NCBI GenBank assembly: GCA_003644295.1
Contig: QNBZ01000058.1
Location: 1-7,446, forward strand
From: Planctomycetota bacterium
GTDB taxonomy: Bacteria > Planctomycetota > Phycisphaerae > Sedimentisphaerales > Anaerobacaceae
Direction: 5' to 3'
Length of the DNA stretch: 7,446 nt
Within the stretch, counting starts at the first letter, position 1, and every line of letters begins with the position of its first letter. The position numbers were made by a program, and so were the translations under genes. The notes beneath the pieces are model-generated. The model had not been told where the DNA came from. It saw nothing but the letters and a program-made list of their open reading frames with translations, and ran no database searches. Positions 5,509 to 7,446 of the stretch are shown one piece after another.

Positions 5509-6852
5509 TTAGACAAGGCCCTGAGCGAGCATTGCGTTTGCGACTTTTATAAAGCCGGCGATATTAGCACCGGCCACAAGATTGCCCGCTCTGCCGTATT
5601 CTTCTGCTGCTTCACTGCTGTTTTTATAGATTGTTGTCATAATATTTTTCAATTCTGCCTCTGCCTTCTCGAATGTCCATGCAATACGCTGACTATTTTG
5701 AGCCATTTCAAGACCTGAGACAGCTACGCCGCCGGCATTTGCGGCTTTTCCCGGAAGGAAGACAACGTTATTATTGAGGAATACTTCGACAGCTTCCGGT
5801 GTGCAGGGCATATTAGCGCCTTCGCCAACGATAATACAGCCGTTCTTAACAAGAATTTTGGCGGCGTCCTCGTCAAGCTCATTCTGAGTTGCGCAAGGCA
5901 GCGCAATGTCGCATTTAACGCCCCAAATACCGCTGCAACCTTCAGTGTATTTAGCGTTTTTGTGAATCGCAACATACTGCTTTATCCGTTTTCGCTCCAC
6001 TTCCTTGAGCTGTTTGACGGTGTCGAGATTAACGCCATCGGGGTCGTAAATAAAGCCGTTAGAGTCACTGAGCGTTATTACCTTGCCGCCAAGCTGCTGG
6101 GCTTTCTCGGTGGCATAAATAGCGACATTGCCGGAGCCGGATATACTAACGGTCATTCCATCAATGCTTTTTCCATTGGCCTTCAATGCCTCCTCGGTTA
6201 TGTAGACAAGTCCATAGCCGGTAGCTTCCGTCCTTGCCAGCGAGCCGCCCCATTCAAGGCCTTTGCCGGTCAGGACGCCGGTGAACTCATTGCGAATACG
6301 CTTGTACTGGCCAAACATATAGCCGATTTCGCGTCCGCCGACTCCGATATCACCTGCGGGTATATCTGTGTCAGGTCCAATATGGCGACAAAGCTCGGTA
6401 ATGAAGCTCTGGCAGAAACGCATTACCTCATTATCAGATTTTCCTTTAGGGTCGAAGTCGGCTCCGCCTTTACCGCCGCCCATCATCAGACCTGTCAGCG
6501 AATTCTTGAGGATTTGCTCGAAACCCAGGAACTTGATGATGCCGATATAAACGCTCGGATGAAAACGAATGCCACCCTTATATGGGCCGAGTGCGCTGTT
6601 AAATTCGATTCTAAATCCACGATTTACGCGAAAATTACCCTTGTCATCCTGCCAGGGGATGCGAAAGATTAATTGCCTCTCCGGCTCGACCAACCGCTCA
6701 AGAATCCCTGCCTTGACATAATCGGGATTTTTATCGAGTACCGGGCCTAAACAATCCAGTACTTCCCTTACAGCTTGGTGGAATTCGGGCTCGCCGGGGT
6801 TGCGTTTCAGAACCTGCTCATAAACAGTTTGGATTAATTCGTTAGCTGGCAC
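5509..6852 (-). CDS. gdhA: NADP-type glutamate dehydrogenase (class I, hexameric)
   Basis: This cytoplasmic enzyme catalyses reductive amination of 2-oxoglutarate with ammonium to give glutamate. Numbering is from the upstream ATG at 6867. The substrate domain shows GPYKGGIRFHPSV (94-106), KNSLTG (121-126), MGGGKGGADFDPKGKS with catalytic K133, and PAGDIGVGGRE with catalytic D173. The nucleotide domain shows GSGNVA (244-249) and LSDSNG (266-271), an NADP-like pattern. ALPCATQNELD (322-332), GEGANMP (348-354) and the C-terminal GANIAGFIKVANAMLAQG follow E. coli GdhA closely. I chose the GTG at 6852-6850 as start because GGAGG lies eight bases before it, while the ATG at 6867 has no Shine-Dalgarno and itself overlaps GGAGG. 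The GTG gives 447 residues, the E. coli length; the ATG would give 452. It ends in a strong terminator and is divergent from a LysR-type gene that may control it. Confidence 0.95.
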   Translation of the reverse strand: MPANELIQTVYEQVLKRNPGEPEFHQAVREVLDCLGPVLDKNPDYVKAGILERLVEPERQLIFRIPWQDDKGNFRVNRGFRIEFNSALGPYKGGIRFHPSVYIGIIKFLGFEQILKNSLTGLMMGGGKGGADFDPKGKSDNEVMRFCQSFITELCRHIGPDTDIPAGDIGVGGREIGYMFGQYKRIRNEFTGVLTGKGLEWGGSLARTEATGYGLVYITEEALKANGKSIDGMTVSISGSGNVAIYATEKAQQLGGKVITLSDSNGFIYDPDGVNLDTVKQLKEVERKRIKQYVAIHKNAKYTEGCSGIWGVKCDIALPCATQNELDEDAAKILVKNGCIIVGEGANMPCTPEAVEVFLNNNVVFLPGKAANAGGVAVSGLEMAQNSQRIAWTFEKAEAELKNIMTTIYKNSSEAAEEYGRAGNLVAGANIAGFIKVANAMLAQGLV

Positions 6853-6860
6853 TGGAATAA

Positions 6861-6865
6861 CCTCC
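6861..6865 (-). promoter_or_regulatory. Ribosome binding site deciding the gdhA start (GGAGG)
   Basis: The minus strand reads AATGGAGG, then eight bases, then GTG at 6852. The GGAGG is the best Shine-Dalgarno in the window and overlaps the alternative ATG at 6867, whose own upstream (TTTTTGATTTTTA) has none. This supports GTG as the real start. Confidence 0.65.
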
Positions 6866-6900
6866 ATTAAAAATCAAAAATTTTCGTTTTTCACAACTGG

Positions 6901-6919
6901 TAATAAGCTATACTAATAA
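6901..6919. promoter_or_regulatory. Candidate LysR-type binding site (T-N11-A dyad)
   Basis: The 19 bases match the interrupted dyad TNATNAG-N5-CTNATNA, which contains the T-N11-A core typical of LysR-family sites (ATAAG at 6903-6907, CTAAT at 6913-6917). It lies in the 136 bases between the divergent gdhA and lysR starts, where such sites normally occur. AT-rich DNA makes chance dyads common, so confidence is limited. Confidence 0.4.
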
Positions 6920-6920
6920 C

Positions 6921-6949
6921 AAAATATCATAATCGGCAGCATAGCACAA
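6921..6949 (-). promoter_or_regulatory. Weak candidate promoter of gdhA
   Basis: On the minus strand TTGTGC (6949-6944, three of six) is followed by 17 bases and TATTTT (6926-6921, four of six). The start would be near 6914, inside the LysR-type dyad, giving a leader of about 60 bases. If both are real, regulator binding would cover the start site. Confidence 0.25.
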
Positions 6950-6988
6950 TGGATTAAATGATAATATAAACTATTAAGACGGCTTATA

Positions 6989-7446
6989 ATGCACATAGAA
7001 ACGCTAAAGATATTCTGCGATTTAGCTGATTTACAAAGCTTTTCAAAAACCGCAGAAAAACACCTTCTAAGTCAGTCCGCGGTTTCGCAACAGCTTGCGC
7101 AACTGGAACTCACTCACAAGTGCCAGTTAATCAGCCGAAAAAAAAGACCCATCGAACTTACAAAAGAGGGCAGGTTGCTTTACCAGGCCGCCAAAAATAT
7201 GCTTGACCGATATGAACAATTGAAAAGTGAACTGAACGCTCTGAAATCCTCAACAGCGGATAGAATAAACGTGGCTGCAATTTACAGTATCGGTATGCAC
7301 ACATTGCCGAACTATGTCAAGATATTTATGGTCAGCTATCCGAAGGTTAATGTTCATATCGAATATCTCAACTCGGCCAGAATCTATGAATTGGTTTTAG
7401 CCGGCGATGTCGATGTTGGTCTGGTGGCTGTCCCGAAGCGGGATAA
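6989..7446 (+). CDS. LysR-family transcriptional regulator, C-terminus cut by window edge
   Basis: The reading frame is open from the ATG at 6989 to the window end, giving 152 complete residues of a protein that is usually about 300. The N-terminal winged helix-turn-helix is clear: ETLKIFCDLADLQSFSKTAE (4-23), LLSQSAVSQQLAQLE (26-40), and ELTKEGRLLYQAA (56-68). A helical linker (about 69-90, DRYEQLKSELNAL) leads into the effector domain, which starts near residue 93 (DRINVAAIYSIGMHTLPNYV) and reaches DVDVGLVAVP, a typical first-lobe signature. No good Shine-Dalgarno precedes the ATG, but the start matches the family's usual N-terminus. It is divergent from gdhA and may regulate it, in the way GltC does for a glutamate gene in Bacillus; that is an analogy, not evidence. 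The effector is unknown. Confidence 0.92.
   Translation, partial: MHIETLKIFCDLADLQSFSKTAEKHLLSQSAVSQQLAQLELTHKCQLISRKKRPIELTKEGRLLYQAAKNMLDRYEQLKSELNALKSSTADRINVAAIYSIGMHTLPNYVKIFMVSYPKVNVHIEYLNSARIYELVLAGDVDVGLVAVPKRD

Noticed and set aside
5962..6672. Plus-strand ORF of 236 residues opposite gdhA.
   Set aside because: It lies wholly within the intact and highly conserved gdhA frame on the other strand and shows no family features; a typical antisense shadow.

Overview
The window looks like ordinary chromosomal DNA from a free-living, heterotrophic Gram-negative-type bacterium of moderate GC. It holds central-metabolism genes with two local regulators, and shows no phage, transposase, CRISPR, tRNA or rRNA genes. 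The fused E1 alpha/beta subunit, the moderate GC and the short intergenic repeat families make me think of the Planctomycetota/PVC area (Phycisphaerae-like). That placement is an inference without a search and is weak.

Layout. Bases 1-3477 (minus strand) are a 2-oxoacid (most likely pyruvate) dehydrogenase operon. A 746-residue E1 subunit, in which the alpha and beta chains are one polypeptide, is followed by the lipoyl-bearing E2 acetyltransferase, which is cut by the window edge just before its catalytic histidine motif. Between the two genes lies a perfect-length array of nine 14-bp units (really eighteen 7-bp units) that fills the gap from the E1 stop codon to the E2 ribosome binding site. 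A 221-bp divergent intergenic region (3478-3698) separates E1 from a plus-strand DeoR-family regulator (3699-4493). This region has direct and inverted repeats that could be operators, and a short degenerate copy of the same 7-bp repeat directly before the DeoR start. The DeoR gene ends inside a degenerate inverted-repeat element (about 4483-4627).

Bases 4694-6867 (minus strand) hold a family 4 (iron-sulphur) uracil-DNA glycosylase and, upstream of it, an NADP-type glutamate dehydrogenase. A strong intrinsic terminator separates them, so they are probably not one transcript. The glycosylase seems to carry its own promoter, overlapping its first codons. At the right edge a LysR-family regulator (from 6989, plus strand, partial) is divergent from gdhA, with a T-N11-A dyad between them.

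How the parts may work together: PDH feeds acetyl-CoA to the TCA cycle and may be controlled by the adjacent DeoR protein, whose family usually senses phosphorylated sugars. GdhA uses 2-oxoglutarate to assimilate ammonium and may be controlled by the adjacent LysR protein. Both regulatory links rest on gene order only. I found no convincing new multi-gene system. The points most worth a second look are the 7-bp repeat family placed at two translation starts, the E1 fusion, and the start-site evidence for gdhA and the glycosylase.
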